DNA of 64,000 bases from Holtermannia corniformis (GCA_001599935.1 BCIJ01000001.1:498277-562276); one strand, 5' to 3'. Shown: positions 20,951 through 32,093, counted from the stretch's first letter. Numbers and translations: made by a program. The notes: a model not told the origin generated them from the sequence alone.

Positions 20951-23900
20951 ATGTCACGCCACCGCTTCATCAGAAACTTGGACTTGGACGGTCAGTCGCC
21001 GCCCGTCCCACCGCCCACTGACACTTTACAGAGGAAATGGCCGATGTCGAACCCGAGAGCGAGCTCCAAGGATCCGGCATGACTGCACAAGAGCAGCGTC
21101 AGTCGCAGTCATCCCACAGTCAACCAGAGCTCATCGCCCGCAGAACAAATGACAGAGGCGTTTGCGATCGCCAAAGCGCTGCTGGCAGACGTCAAGCCGC
21201 CGCCAGCCGATGACGAGATTAAAGACTCGCTCTGGCATTACTGGTTCGACGCCGAAAAGGCCGTCGCTTGGATCAGAAAGGAGCAGGGCAAGAAAGCCAA
21301 AGGTACGTCCGGAACTGGGGATCGATCACTAGTGTACTTGTCCAGGTGGAGTTTGCTGGTTGCTCCGTGCTCGACGAATGCGCTCGGCAGGGACATGGTG
21401 TCATAGCTGGTGTAGTTAGGGCCTTGACTAGTGCGGTCGCACACACGCGATAGCTGCATTCAGCCAGAATCCGTCCGTAGCGTTGTCCATGCGTTGTCGA
21501 TTAGCCCGATCTCATCGGTGGAACTAGTGCGCGCGAGGACCGGGTCGATAGCGCACATTAATACTCTGGAAAGATGGGCAGAGAGGGCAGAGAGATCGAA
21601 ACACCCCACAGGATCATCGCTGAGACCCGTCTCAGGCGATCGACCCGACCCTTTGCTCCGAACCGACCTCCCCCTTCGGCAGCGTCCGCGCGCAGGCATA
21701 GCGACAGCCATCCCGCTCACGGCGTTGCAGAGGTTGTCGATCTCGCGCAAGGCTGCCACGGCACCCGCTCAGAGTTTACACACACCCGTCACGGCCGCCA
21801 AGCCAATGTCAAAGCTTGCGCAGCTGGCCGTCGCTCGGAAAGCTACTGCCTCGCCAGCGCCGGCGGGGATCAAGCGCTCAGCTGAGGAATCGGTCGCGCC
21901 AAGCGGTAAACCATTGTCAAAGCTCGCTCAAAAGTTGGCGGCGGCAAAGGCTGCGCGTGCCAGCCAGCCGTCGATGGCGTCACCTGTGCCCACGCCTGCG
22001 CCTGTCACGACCGAGACACTGCCCGAGTCGGGCAGTCTGGACGTTGCTGTTCCTACTGCGAGCCACGCAGAGCCCGCCAGCGCCAGCTTGTTCGAGTCAC
22101 CGCGGCGTGCAGCCCGGCCGTCACCCTTCTTCTCACTCTTGGCCGGCACGACAGGCAATCACGACTCTCTGCAGTCGCATGCCGCTCTCGGCGTCTCTCT
22201 GGCGCTGACGGCGAGCGAGCAAGCTAGTGCCGCGTTTGCCAACCCGAGCCCAGACGACGTCGTGCTGTCCAAGCGCGACAAGCCGGTCAAGGCTCCCAAG
22301 CAGCCTGTCAAGGCTTGACGCGGCCGTTCGTTGCCTGCCTCTATTCAAGAAACGAAAGGGCTGACGGATCCAAGCAGCTGCCGCGAAACCCGCCCCTCTG
22401 CCGCCCACCCCATCCAAACCTACAACCCCTGCTCCTACAAAGAAGAAGACTGTGACAACTGCGACACCACCCTCGGCCCCCGCTTCGACAATCAGCAACG
22501 ACATGGCGGGCCTCCACCTCGCATCTGAAGACTTGCGGGACGACGAGCTCGAGCGCGAAAAGTTCAAGCAGCGCGAAGGGCTCGGGTTGAAGAATGACGA
22601 ATTGATCGAGAGGATCCGCAAGGAGGAGAGTGGGAGCCGCAAGGGCGTCAGTCTGGTCGTCGTTGGTGAGTACCCTTTCACGCCTGTGCGCTCTGCGCTG
22701 ACGCCTTGCCCTTGCGCAGGTCATGTCGACGCGGGCAAATCGACACTGATGGGCAGGTTGTTGTATGAGCTGGGCGAGCTGTCGGAGAAGGAAAAGACGG
22801 CAAACGAGAGGGGCAGCAAGCGAGTGGGCAAGGCGAGCTTTGCGTTTGCGTGGGGGTTGGATGCTCTAGGCGATGAGCGCGATCGGTACGTCCTCTCCAC
22901 CGCAGTAACGATCAACACTGAGACCACCTACAGAGGCGTCACGATCGATATCGCCACGACGCATTTCGAAACACCAAACCGGGCCATCACGCTACTCGAT
23001 GCGCCAGGCCACCGTGACTTTATCCCCGCCATGATCTCGGGCGCCGCGCAGGCTGATGTCGCGCTGCTCGTCGTCGACGGCTCCCCGGGAGAGTTTGAAG
23101 CCGGCTTTAACCGTGGCGGACAGACGCGCGAGCACGCATGGCTCGTACGGAGCCTCGGTGTGCGCGAGATCATTGTCGGCATCAACAAGATGGACGTGGT
23201 AGGTCCCTCTGCTCAAGTTGCCAACGCGTCATGGACCTGACGCGATCCAACTAGGTCGAGTGGTCTCAAGATCGCTTTGATGAGATTGTGGAAGAGATGC
23301 GCCCGTTCCTCCTTGCCGCTGGCTTTTTGCCGGATCGCATGGCTTTTGTGCCCCTGGCAGCGATGGAGGGCGTGAATGTGCTAGAGAGGGGCTCGGAAGC
23401 GGAGCTGGGTTGGTATCAGGGTCCAACGCTCGTTGATGTTTTGGGTCAGCCTATCGGTACCTACTTGATCCAACCATCCGCTGACGTCTCTCAGACAAGG
23501 TCGAGGTCCCGTCACGACCGTACGAGACTCCATTGCGGATACCGCTCTCAAACGTGTTCAAGGGCCAGACGGCCGTCGCATCCGGTGTCGCCGTCTCAGG
23601 CCGGCTGTGCAGCGGTGTCGTACAAGTGGGTGATCGGCTGCGCGTGACGCCCGGCGACGAGACGGCAACAATCCGAAGTGAGTGACGCACTCGCTCAACA
23701 CCCGAAAGCGCGCTAACGCATCTTAGCCATCGAGCTTGACGACGACGCTGTACAGTACGCTTCGGCCGGCCAGAACGTCACACTCTACCTCGGCGGGATC
23801 GACCCCATCAACCTCAGTATCGGTCATGTGCTGTCGCCCCTCTCGGCGCCTGTACCGCTCGCGACCGTGTTCGAGGCCCAGATCTTGGTGTTCGACGTGC

Positions 23901-24341
23901 AGAACCCAATCATTGCGGGCACGCCGGTGAGTCGATCGCCAGCCGACCAGGACGATCGCTGAGGCTACGGCAGATTGAACTGTTCCATCACTCTGTCAAC
24001 GTCTCGGCGACCATCACAAAGCTGATCGCGACGCTCGACAAGGGCGTTGTCGTCAAGAACAAGCCGAGGTGGGTGTGCTGGTCTCGGAGTGGACTGCGCT
24101 GACGCAGCGTAGAGTACTGCAAAAGGGAACTACAGCCCGTGTAGAGATCACGCTACGATCGACGGCCGCGAACGTGCTCAAAGCTCCAGCGATTGCGTTG
24201 GAAACGGCGGCGGCTAACAAGGAGATGGGTAGGGTGTTGTTGCGTCGCGGCGGCGAGACGATTGCAGCCGGTCAGTCCTTGGCTCTAGCGCGTGCCCGAG
24301 CTGATCCCTTTCAAGGTGTCGTTATGGAAATCCTCTCATAG
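20951..24341 (+). CDS. HBS1: Hbs1 ribosome-rescue GTPase, with a probable Ski7-like alternative splice form
   Basis: Predicted cytosolic translational GTPase of the eEF1A/eRF3 family that works with Dom34/Pelota to release stalled ribosomes (No-Go and Non-Stop decay). The N-terminus [13 protein letters not shown] and the helical segment [21 protein letters not shown] are the Hbs1 N-domain. A linker with two copies of a KP(M/L)SKLAQ motif follows. The G domain has GHVDAGKST (G1), RGVTIDIA (G2), DAPGHRDF (G3) and NKMD (G4). Domains II and III run to GVVMEILS. The stop is at 24339-24341. A reading frame through the linker (to TGA at 22316-22318) ends before the G-domain exon that begins at about 22378. 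Skipping from a phase-1 GTAAAC donor at 21906 to that acceptor restores the frame. The first intron, from 21301, is unusually long (about 400 nt) or hides another exon. Confidence 0.88.
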
Positions 24342-24390
24342 CACAACACGGCATGACCCCATCTACCTGTAATCGTCTAGATCCCTTGCA

Positions 24391-25658
24391 TCATGCAGTC
24401 ATCCCATCCACCTTGCTCATATACACGCCCAAGTCCAAGATGCGCACAGAGTACGCGACCTCGTTATCGTAGAATGCGACAATCTTTGCCATGTTGTTGC
24501 CCAAGAGGATGGCGGAAGGAGCATCGACGCAAGCGCTCTGCGTCTGACCCAGGTAGTCTGACGACACGAGCTCGGTGTCGCTGACAGAGATGATGGATGG
24601 GTCGGCAGCACGTAGAGGCGCAAGCAGTTCGGCAACGGATGACACGGGTCGTTGGAGCGTTACGGTCAGATCAACCATTGAAACGTTGTTGACGGGCACG
24701 CGGATCGAGATGCCTGCAGGCTGTGAGCAAGGACCGGGATAAGGGAGGTGACGGACCGGTGAGCTTGCCCGCGAGCTCGGGGAGCACAAGCTTGACTGCT
24801 TTGGCGGCACCGGTCGAGGTGAGGATGATGTTACCATTGACTGATCGTCCTGATCGGTCAGCCGCATGATTAGCTTCGGCAACTTACCGGAACGCCAGTC
24901 CTTCTTTGACCATCCGTCCAGAATATGCTGGCTGGCTGTGGAGGCATGCACAGTCGACATCATGCCACTTTCGATGCCAAACGCGCCGTGTAGCACCGCT
25001 GCCACTGGCGCCAAGCAGTTTGTCTGCGGCGCGTCAGTCAAAGCGCTTTCGACACCAATCTGTACTAACGGTACAGCTTGCGTTCGAGATGACCTTCATG
25101 TCAGACCGATAGTCCCAATGATTGACGCCGTACACGATCGTCTTTGCGTCTTTACTCGGCGCCGAGACGATCACCTTTTTCGCGCCTGCCTTGATATGCT
25201 TGCTGGCGGCCTCTTCACTCGTCATCTTACCCGTGGACTCGACGACATAGTCGGCTCCTGCTGCCGCCCAGTCGATGTCCTCAGGGTTCCGTGTGGAGAA
25301 CAGCATGATCCTCCGTACGCCAAAGACGAGGTACCGGCGGCATTCGGAGATGGACAGCTCGGCCGCATGTGGGTTCCGCCCGTGCGTCGAGTCGTAGAGG
25401 ATGGCATGAAGGAGCTGCTCTAGGCAAGGTGCGGTGTGATTGATAGCGACAACTGTACGGGATGTGTTAAACGTCGCGTTGTACGTGTCGTGCAGCCCAC
25501 ACACCTTGGCAGTCTTTGCGGTCTAGCGAAGCGCGGAACACCGCGCGTCCTGCATCGCCACTCTCAGCACAGTCATGCCAGTCGGATCACCACTCACCAA
25601 TGCGGCCGAAGCCATTGATACCAAAGCGCGTTATATCAGTAGAAACGGCAACGGGCAT
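24391..25658 (-). CDS. Glyceraldehyde-3-phosphate dehydrogenase paralogue with a shortened S-loop
   Basis: Predicted GAPDH, oxidising glyceraldehyde 3-phosphate with NAD and phosphate. It starts at ATG 25658 ([21 protein letters not shown]) and ends at TGA 24391. Six exons, about 335 residues, the normal family length. Seen in order: NAD-fold [51 protein letters not shown]; catalytic Cys in SNASCTTNCLAP (split by an intron); the His partner in [10 protein letters not shown]; the phosphate-site [21 protein letters not shown]; and [11 protein letters not shown] near the end. Unusual: the segment between KKDWR and NII is about three residues shorter than the GGRxAAQ-type stretch of ordinary GAPDH and lacks its Arg, and HASTASQ replaces HAYTATQ. 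This suggests a specialised paralogue. A TATATA box lies about 95 bp upstream. Confidence 0.88.
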
Positions 25659-25750
25659 GTTGGCGTGATGTGAAGCAAAGTCAACGATGGGCGAACTATC
25701 GATGATTGGGATGGGAGAGTGCACAAGGAGTGCATTCACAACATGCCACC

Positions 25751-25756
25751 TATATA
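25751..25756 (-). promoter_or_regulatory. TATA box of the GAPDH paralogue
   Basis: A TATATA element on the minus strand sits about 93-98 bp upstream of the GAPDH ATG at 25658, a typical position for a regulated or strongly expressed fungal promoter. Its role is inferred from position. Confidence 0.5.
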
Positions 25757-26036
25757 CCTTGCAGACGAGGGCACTTTCTGACCGCGCTTCCGACCCGCGC
25801 CGTCCTGCGTCTGGAGTCTCCTCGCCACTCCCCGCATTCTGTCGGCGGTATCCCGGCATAAGAGGACATGTGAGAGGCACGGGCAATCGAGCCAAACACA
25901 TCGGCCCTCGTCGGCTTTCCACGGATTTATGTCGGTCGAGTGCGGTTGGCGCGCATTTACGTAGCACTTCTCATCCACGTTACATTTACTGTACGAAATA
26001 TCTCCGAAGGTGATACCATGTTATGATGCATGTGTG

Positions 26037-26525
26037 TCACTTTGGAAGCTTGTCCCATCGATCTGCTTCCGTCTCACCGTATTCGCTCTCGCAGACACAA
26101 ACTCTGTACGGGTTATCGTTTTCCTCGGCCCTGTACGAGAGTGAACCAAACAGAGTTCGATTCCACTGAAAGTCACAGGAAGCATGAGTTCCCAGAGCTC
26201 CCCGCATGGGAACGTGACCCATGGTGTACTTGCGCTTCTCCCAGTAGTCACTGAAAGCGTCGAACGCCTTCAAAGCGACAGCGTCGCACTGCTTGAATCC
26301 TTGGGAATTGTTCATGGCAGCAAAATGATCTCGAAGTGCTTCGCTGGGCGCTCCCTGCTCATCGTAGAAGCTGAGTAAGATATGCGCTTCTTCGCTGGAG
26401 TGACCACCGACAAATGCGACGAGCCCTTTGTGCCCATGGTCATCTGAGTAGGGAATACAGCAGCGCTTGTTCGCCTCATAGTCGGTCCTTGCTGTAACGG
26501 TGGCCTGGGGTCGCTCACTAGACAT
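26037..26525 (-). CDS. Unknown protein, tandem family member A
   Basis: Intronless frame of about 162 residues from ATG 26525 (an in-frame ATG at 26549 is also possible) to TGA 26037. I do not recognise the family. It shares conserved blocks with two neighbouring genes: TARTDY near the N-terminus followed by a CxxPY-like site (CCIPYS), a GLVAFVGGH strand, HILLSFYDEQGAPSEALRDH, QCDAVALKAF, a P(M/I)RG turn, THASCDFQWNR, and a Cys-rich end CVCESEYGETEADRWD. No signal peptide, membrane helix or low-complexity part is visible, so it looks like a compact, soluble alpha/beta protein. Lack of introns is exceptional in this window. It is transcribed away from the GAPDH promoter's upstream side, on the same strand as GAPDH and the other two copies. 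Confidence 0.75.
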   Translation of the reverse strand: MSSERPQATVTARTDYEANKRCCIPYSDDHGHKGLVAFVGGHSSEEAHILLSFYDEQGAPSEALRDHFAAMNNSQGFKQCDAVALKAFDAFSDYWEKRKYTMGHVPMRGALGTHASCDFQWNRTLFGSLSYRAEENDNPYRVCVCESEYGETEADRWDKLPK

Positions 26526-27691
26526 CCAGGACTGCAAAGTTGCTAACATGGAGATCCGCGGCGTATCGGGTCTCGCCTGGCCTAATTAGATACGACTCAT
26601 TCCTCTATATTTTGAAAGGAGCTCACACGTCATCGCCTACACCCCAATGGGCACAGCCTCTGTACAAATGGCCGCGACGCCCAACAAAGGGAGCGTGTAT
26701 TTATGTTGTTCAGATGCTATTACGTGGAGTAGAGTGTTATTCAAAGGCGATTCCCAATTCAGTAGGGACTGACGTGAGCTTCCTTTCGCTTGCAGGACAC
26801 TACTGCACACAAAGCTGCAATCATCTGGTGCGCTCGAATGACGTGTGGGTGAAGAGGGGACATGCACTTGCATCGTGCACGCGGTCGCGTCTTGCCCGGC
26901 TGCCTGGGCGGGCTGGGTACCAGGCGGACGCGCCGAGAACTAACTACAACCACTGACAGACCTCGTCGCACCCAGGGATCCCCAGCGTGCCAAGGAAGCC
27001 CGAAGCTCCAACGAGGTCCCGTACCTATGTCACGCCTATGGCTGTGCCACGTGCGGGATGCGAGGAGACCGCCTCGCCAAGTGCCACTGGTGCTATCGCA
27101 CCACTGTCTGTGCGCTGCGGCGGTGCGGCCACGCCTGCGCGCGCCCTTCTGTTTCTCTTGTCTTTTGTTGTATCTCCATCGCTCGAATATTATAGTGTTC
27201 ATCCTATTCTCTCTCGTCGATCCTCCAGAGCCCTCGAGTGCGGAACTTAGCTTTCCGCATCGCGCGATCTAGAGTCCCGCTTTCCCAAGGCCGATCGCCG
27301 CGTCGATCTCGCCTCTTCCCTTCGGGCTATCGCCTTCTCTCGGCGAAGCCCTCACAACCTACAACTACGCGTTCCTGCTGTACAAATCGGAACGGACCAA
27401 CTCAGAGGGTGGTGAGGGTGGGCGAGCGATATTGGGAGCGTATTCGAGCGTGATGCGGCGATGGTCGACGGTTGAAGTGCTGGGTGCGGGTGGCGGCGAC
27501 CTTCGCGAGCCAGATGACGATTACGTAACCACGTATCACACGATAGCCCGGCTTGACCTGCCACCGCTTTGCGCAGCTGTGATCGAACGTCATGGTCAGC
27601 GCAATGAAAATCTGAATCTTCATGAGGTGCATCAAATTCTGAAACGACAAGCACTTCGACGGACCCGAGGGCGAAGAAGCTGCCGCTGCTA
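26526..27691. other. Spacer between tandem family members A and B
   Basis: About 1.17 kb without a supported gene. It must contain the promoter of member A. Short open frames exist on both strands but none shares the family blocks, so I see no fourth or decayed copy. Translations look random. A non-coding transcript cannot be excluded. Confidence 0.4.
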
Positions 27692-28183
27692 TCACTCGTC
27701 CCACCGATCAGCTTCGGATTCGCCGTACTTACTCTCACAGACACAGGGTCTGTACATGTTGCCGTACATCTCAGCTTTTCCAAGGAGGTGGCCACCGGCA
27801 GTGCGATTCCACTGGAAGTCGGCCGAGGCATGCGACCCTTCCGCGCCTCGGATTGGAACCGAGGCATCGTTAACCGGGTCTCCGTGTTTGGTGTAGTAGG
27901 CGTGGCTACTTTGAAGGGCCCGCAAGGCAACAGCATCACAGTACTCGAAGCCTTCTTTGGTGTTGTTGCTCTCGAAATGGTCACGTAATTCTTGGCTGGG
28001 TTGCCCGTCTGAATTATAGAAGCTCAGGAGGATGTGATCCTCCTCGCCACAGTGTCCAAACACAAAAGCAACCAGACCGTCCGGATCCTGGCCATCACCA
28101 GGATCTTCTGAACCCTGCTTGTAGTACGGAACGCAGTAGCCGCTTGTAGCTGCATAGTCAGTGCGCGCCGCGATAGTGGTCAT
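27692..28183 (-). CDS. Unknown protein, tandem family member B
   Basis: Intronless, about 163 residues from ATG 28183 (MTTIAARTDYAA) to TGA 27692. An in-frame ATG at 28270 would add 29 residues; the shorter start is chosen because member C begins at the equivalent point. It is the closest relative of member A: ARTDY, CVPYY, GLVAFVFGH, HILLSFYNSDGQPSQELRDH, CDAVALRALQ, VPIRGAEGSHASADFQWNR and CVCESKYGESEADRWDE. It has a short Gly/Asp-rich insertion (GSEDPGDGQDPDG) before the GLVAFV strand that A lacks. Two Cys in the CVCES motif and one in CVPY are shared with A. The function is unknown and no localisation signal is visible. Confidence 0.75.
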   Translation of the reverse strand: MTTIAARTDYAATSGYCVPYYKQGSEDPGDGQDPDGLVAFVFGHCGEEDHILLSFYNSDGQPSQELRDHFESNNTKEGFEYCDAVALRALQSSHAYYTKHGDPVNDASVPIRGAEGSHASADFQWNRTAGGHLLGKAEMYGNMYRPCVCESKYGESEADRWDE

Positions 28184-28385
28184 GCTGATACGAGCTGCTG
28201 CTTCGCTTGAGGTTGCTGTTGTCCAGAGTGGCGAAGGAAATTGCGGTGTTTGTAGTGCTGGGCTACTCACGCTCCTTCGTCACGGCATGAAGGGAGCAAC
28301 GGCGCAGGCGTGCAGGCGAGGGGTTGAGCTACAAGGCTGTCTCGCCGTGATCACCGAGACGCGGAGCAGATGAACTTGAGACGAA

Positions 28386-28808
28386 CTACGCTACTCTATC
28401 CCAGCGATCACTCTGTGGACGACCACAATCACACGTAAAGTAGCCCCCAGTCTCATACAAAGCGCCGCCGGGACCCCGCATCCAATGCAGATCATACGTT
28501 GCGTCGTGAGGCCCGCGAATTGGCATCTTGCCATTGCTCTTCGAGCGGTCTTTGGAAGCTGTCAAGGCGCGGAGAGCAATGCTATCGCAATGGTCGAATT
28601 GATCTTGATTGTCGTGGCTGGCAAAGTGATCCCGGAGCTTCACGCTCGGCTCGCCGTCGTCATCAAAGAAGCTCAGCAGGATGTGGTGGTCTGAACTCCA
28701 AATTGCCCATGCCATTGCCACTTTGCCTGCCGTGCTCCCATCAGTCGTGTAAGGGACGGCAACAGCCTCATTGTTGACATAGTCAGAATGTGTCGTGATT
28801 GCCGACAT
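28386..28808 (-). CDS. Unknown protein, tandem family member C (most divergent)
   Basis: Intronless, about 140 residues from ATG 28808 (MSAITTHSDY) to TAG 28386. It aligns end to end with members A and B: HSDY for RTDY, AVPYTTDG, KVAMAWAIWS for the GLVAFV strand, HHILLSFFDDDGEPSVKLRD, HCDSIALRALTAS, MPIRGPHDATYDLHW and TCDCGRPQSDRWDRVA. It is shorter because of gaps before PIRG and before the Cys-rich end, and it lost the Cys of the CVPY site while keeping a CxC pair near the end. The strongest constraint across the three is the HILLSFxDxxGxPSxxLRDHF block and the terminal SDRWD/ADRWD, so these are probably the functional core. No function can be assigned. Confidence 0.74.
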   Translation of the reverse strand: MSAITTHSDYVNNEAVAVPYTTDGSTAGKVAMAWAIWSSDHHILLSFFDDDGEPSVKLRDHFASHDNQDQFDHCDSIALRALTASKDRSKSNGKMPIRGPHDATYDLHWMRGPGGALYETGGYFTCDCGRPQSDRWDRVA

Positions 28809-28984
28809 GGTGGCGATGTCTTCCCAACAGTCATGATGTGTCCCGTTTGATCACCGTACGAGATCCGCTGGCGAGTCTGTTCGAAGGCATCTGTGCAGAA
28901 AAGTCTGACCGAGTGCCAAAGGCTGTGGTCTCAATGCTAGGACTCACGACAACGCAAGAGCAGCCTGACATCGTGTGCATACGC

Positions 28985-31815
28985 CTACTCCGAGTTCTTC
29001 AAGTCCTCCAATACCTCCTTGAGTCGCTCGAATTCTGGCTCGTCTTCAAACCTGGCGCGCCGTCAGCAACACTGCAGCGCCCCTTTTGCACTCACGAAGC
29101 CCTCGTCCGACCCATAAAGGTGCGAACCAGCCCGCGCGCCTGGAAACGCCAATCGCCACCTCTCTGTCTCTCGCCGTGTTCCAACGCCTGCGCTTGCGCT
29201 TTGGGCCCCAATAGTCGCAGAACGTCAACGACCTCCTCGACTTCTGCGACGGCTTCACGGAAGGCGGCGCGATCCGTCTCGACCTTTTCGCTGACGGCCA
29301 AACCGCACCGATACGCCTTCATATAGTCGTCCATTGCGCCTCGCGAGTCTTCCTTCCATCGCAGCAGTCGAGCGTGCGCCGTGAAGACGCGTGGCGAGTC
29401 GGATACCCGAGGGAGGATCACGACGTCGAACAACCGCTCGACGATCGGTAACAGCCCGAGGCCTTCGTTACTGGTTGTTGCCACTCGCTGGTCTCGCTCA
29501 CTCCACTCGTCGCGCGTGACGCTGTCAACGAGCTTGTCGAGCACGTCGACGTCAACGCTCGTCTTGGTTTCGACGACGACGGTCAGAGCGCGGGCGGCCT
29601 CTGCGAGCTCGCCAACGTCGATCGCGACAATCATGAAGTTTTGCCACATGCGCCAGTTGTCGCGCGCAAAGCGAAGACCTTGACGAAGAGCTCGGAACGC
29701 GAGCAGCTTGTTGTCGTACGAGACCGGAGCCGGCTTCTACTCGACATCAACTTCACGCCCCATTCGACCGATAGGTTGACTCACCTCGCCCTCGGCCAAC
29801 CCGCTCTCGCCGAGACGCAGATACACGGCCGCAAGGTTGTTCCAGCCCTCGCCATCTTCTTCATCGACCTGGACGTCACGCCTGAATGCCTCCTTGGCCT
29901 CGTCCCACTTCTCCTCTCGCACAAAGCAGCATCCAAGCACGAACCATGTGCGGGCGTACAACGGGTTGATCGCGAGCGCCTTTTGCAGACATGGGATCGC
30001 TTGCGCATACTCGTTCTCCGCAACGTAAATTGACCCTAGCGAACGCATGGCACGAGATGACGTGTGACCGGAGAGTTCCCACGCTTTCTCATAGTGCGCT
30101 TTGGACTCTGTCTTGCCCGCTGGAGAGGCGAGCGCGAGGTCGCCGAGGAGACACCAGAGCTTTGCCTGGCGTTCTACCGAGATCTTGGCGCGCGTACGCT
30201 CACTCAGCGATGCCTTGCCCAACAATGGCACAACGTCGGTCTCGGTCTTGCGGCCTTCGAGCAGGTCCTTGACGATTGCAACCGCTTCGTCCTCACGCTC
30301 CATGTGCTGCAGACACTTGACTGCATCTTCCCACATCTCAAGACGAGTAAAGATATCGAGTGCCGAGCGCGTGACGCCGATGGACAAATAGCGCTTGGCG
30401 AGCTCTCGTTCCATCGACCATTTATTGACCAGCGGTAGCTGGTGAAAATAGCGCAGGCGTTCTTTGGGCTCTGAATCGCTCGTCGGCATCTGGTCGATCA
30501 GAGCCGCGAGTTGGAGCGTCGAGCGTTCAACGGTACGCGAGCGGGATGACTCGAGCCTGGCGCGGAGGAGGAGGGCGGTGGTGTGAATGGACCAGTTGAT
30601 CGGGTGGGCAATGACGCGAGCTAGGAAAGGCAGCATTTGTGATGCTGTCAACCCGGATGAGGGCGAGTTGTTGTGCTGAGCGAGGCAGAGGGCTAGGAGT
30701 AGTGACTGGTCAAGCGGGTGTAAGGCCGGTTGATTTGCTGGATCCAGCGACTCCAACGAGCCTTCGGGATGTGTCGATGGCCCACGCGTCCGTGTGAATG
30801 CCGTCTCCTCGAGCAGAGTATCGTCATTGAGCGCAAGAGTCGCCGGCAGCTGCGGCTGCACCAAGGTCGACGTCTCGCTCATCGTGTCGTCCAGAACACG
30901 CTCCTTCTCCACACTGTGCACTTTGGCCTCTTCCTCATCTTCATCTGTATCCCTCGCTCGTGAGCGCGCAAGCAGAACCAGCTGGCTCAGATCGTTGACC
31001 TGCCATTTGGTCTTCTTGCCGAGCGCACCCGTCAGCTTGTATTCGAGCCCAGAACACCTGGACGCCTCTGCAAACTCGGCGTTGGCAAGCTTGTCGTGCG
31101 AATGCAGGTTGTGCGCAAAGCCTAGTTCGAGGTGGAGGCGCGCTCTGAGGTCTGCGTCTGTCAGGGCCGGAAGCAGCGCTTGCAGGGAGGGGATCAAGGT
31201 CTCGGGCAAGTTGACAGGCTCGTCGAGTAGAGATTGGTGGATGAGTTGGAGACGGAGGCACCACCACGGTAGGGTGAGAAGCGGTGTGGGTGAGAGTGAC
31301 AGCGAGTGTAAGAGACGCAATGCAAGGAGGAGGAGTGTTGGGGATTGCGAGAGGTGATAGGCCGGTTCACCACTCAAGGTGAGAAACGGCAGAGCGGCCG
31401 CATCAATGCTTTCGGCTGTTGGCGAGGTCGAGGTCGATGGCGTCGATTCGATGTTCGGCAAGAGGTCCAGGAGGGTGAATTCGAGCTCCGGGCCGGTCCA
31501 GTTGAGCTGCACAAACGAGTGCAAGCATGCAACCGCGATGATGAGTTGTACCAAGGCTAGCTCAGTATCGGCCTGTCCTGGACTTGGCGAGTACGTCTTT
31601 GAGGCATTCACCAGTCCATCAAACACTCCGGTCGTCTCGACTACATTCCGAGCATGCGTCGAGAGCAAGATGGCTTTGAAGTCGGCGTCTGCGAGTTGAT
31701 TGGCGAGCTCGACCAGGCTTTCCGGAATCCCGCCCGCGTCTTCCTGAGGGACATGATGGCCTTGCACGATCTTATACTGAAGCTTTACAGCCTCCTGAGC
31801 CTCGAGCACGCCCAT
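28985..31815 (-). CDS. TPR protein of the Emw1/TTC27 family
   Basis: Predicted tetratricopeptide-repeat protein of about 910 residues, like yeast Emw1 (needed for cell-wall integrity) and human TTC27. The start at 31815 (MGVLEAQEAVKLQYKIVQGH) is preferred to an in-frame ATG at 31899, since the sequence between contains a likely 3' splice site (CTGACTGTTGCAG). The first 450 residues are helical with Ser/Pro and acidic inserts. The TPR array lies in the C-terminal half: KLWCLLGDLALASPAGKTES, SSRAMRSLGSIYVAENEYAQ, ARTWFVLGCCFVREEKWDEA and GEGWNNLAAVYLRLGESGLA. An intron follows, then DNWRMWQNFMIVAIDVGELA. The last exon encodes FEDEPEFERLKEVLEDLKNSE and stops at TAG 28985. This strong TPR block and the length fit the family well. 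Confidence 0.85.
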
Positions 31816-32093
31816 GATGCAGCTGTTGCGGCTGTTGCGTCGTTTACAAAAAGTTGGAAAGTCTGCAACAGTCAGCCGGATCCGATCGCCACGTGGCACT
31901 TATCAAAGAGTCGCCACCCGATTTGTGCTAAATGACGTGTCCGTGAGTCAGAATACTCTCGTGAGCTCAACCGCCCAGCCAACTTTTGATGGGATCGATT
32001 GAACCGTCAGCTCGTCGCGTTGGACCAAGTCAACTCTGCAGCAGGACCACTCGAGCGTGTTCAGGGTGATCATACGAGCCGAACGGTACCACA

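Noticed and set aside
26640..27270. Possible coding exons in the spacer between tandem family copies
   Set aside because: Frames on both strands were inspected for the family blocks (LLSF, LRDH, DRWD) or other domains; none was found.
31816..31899. Longer N-terminus for the Emw1-like protein from ATG 31899
   Set aside because: The added sequence contains a CTGAC...GCAG 3' splice signature and no conserved residues, so it is more likely leader or intron.
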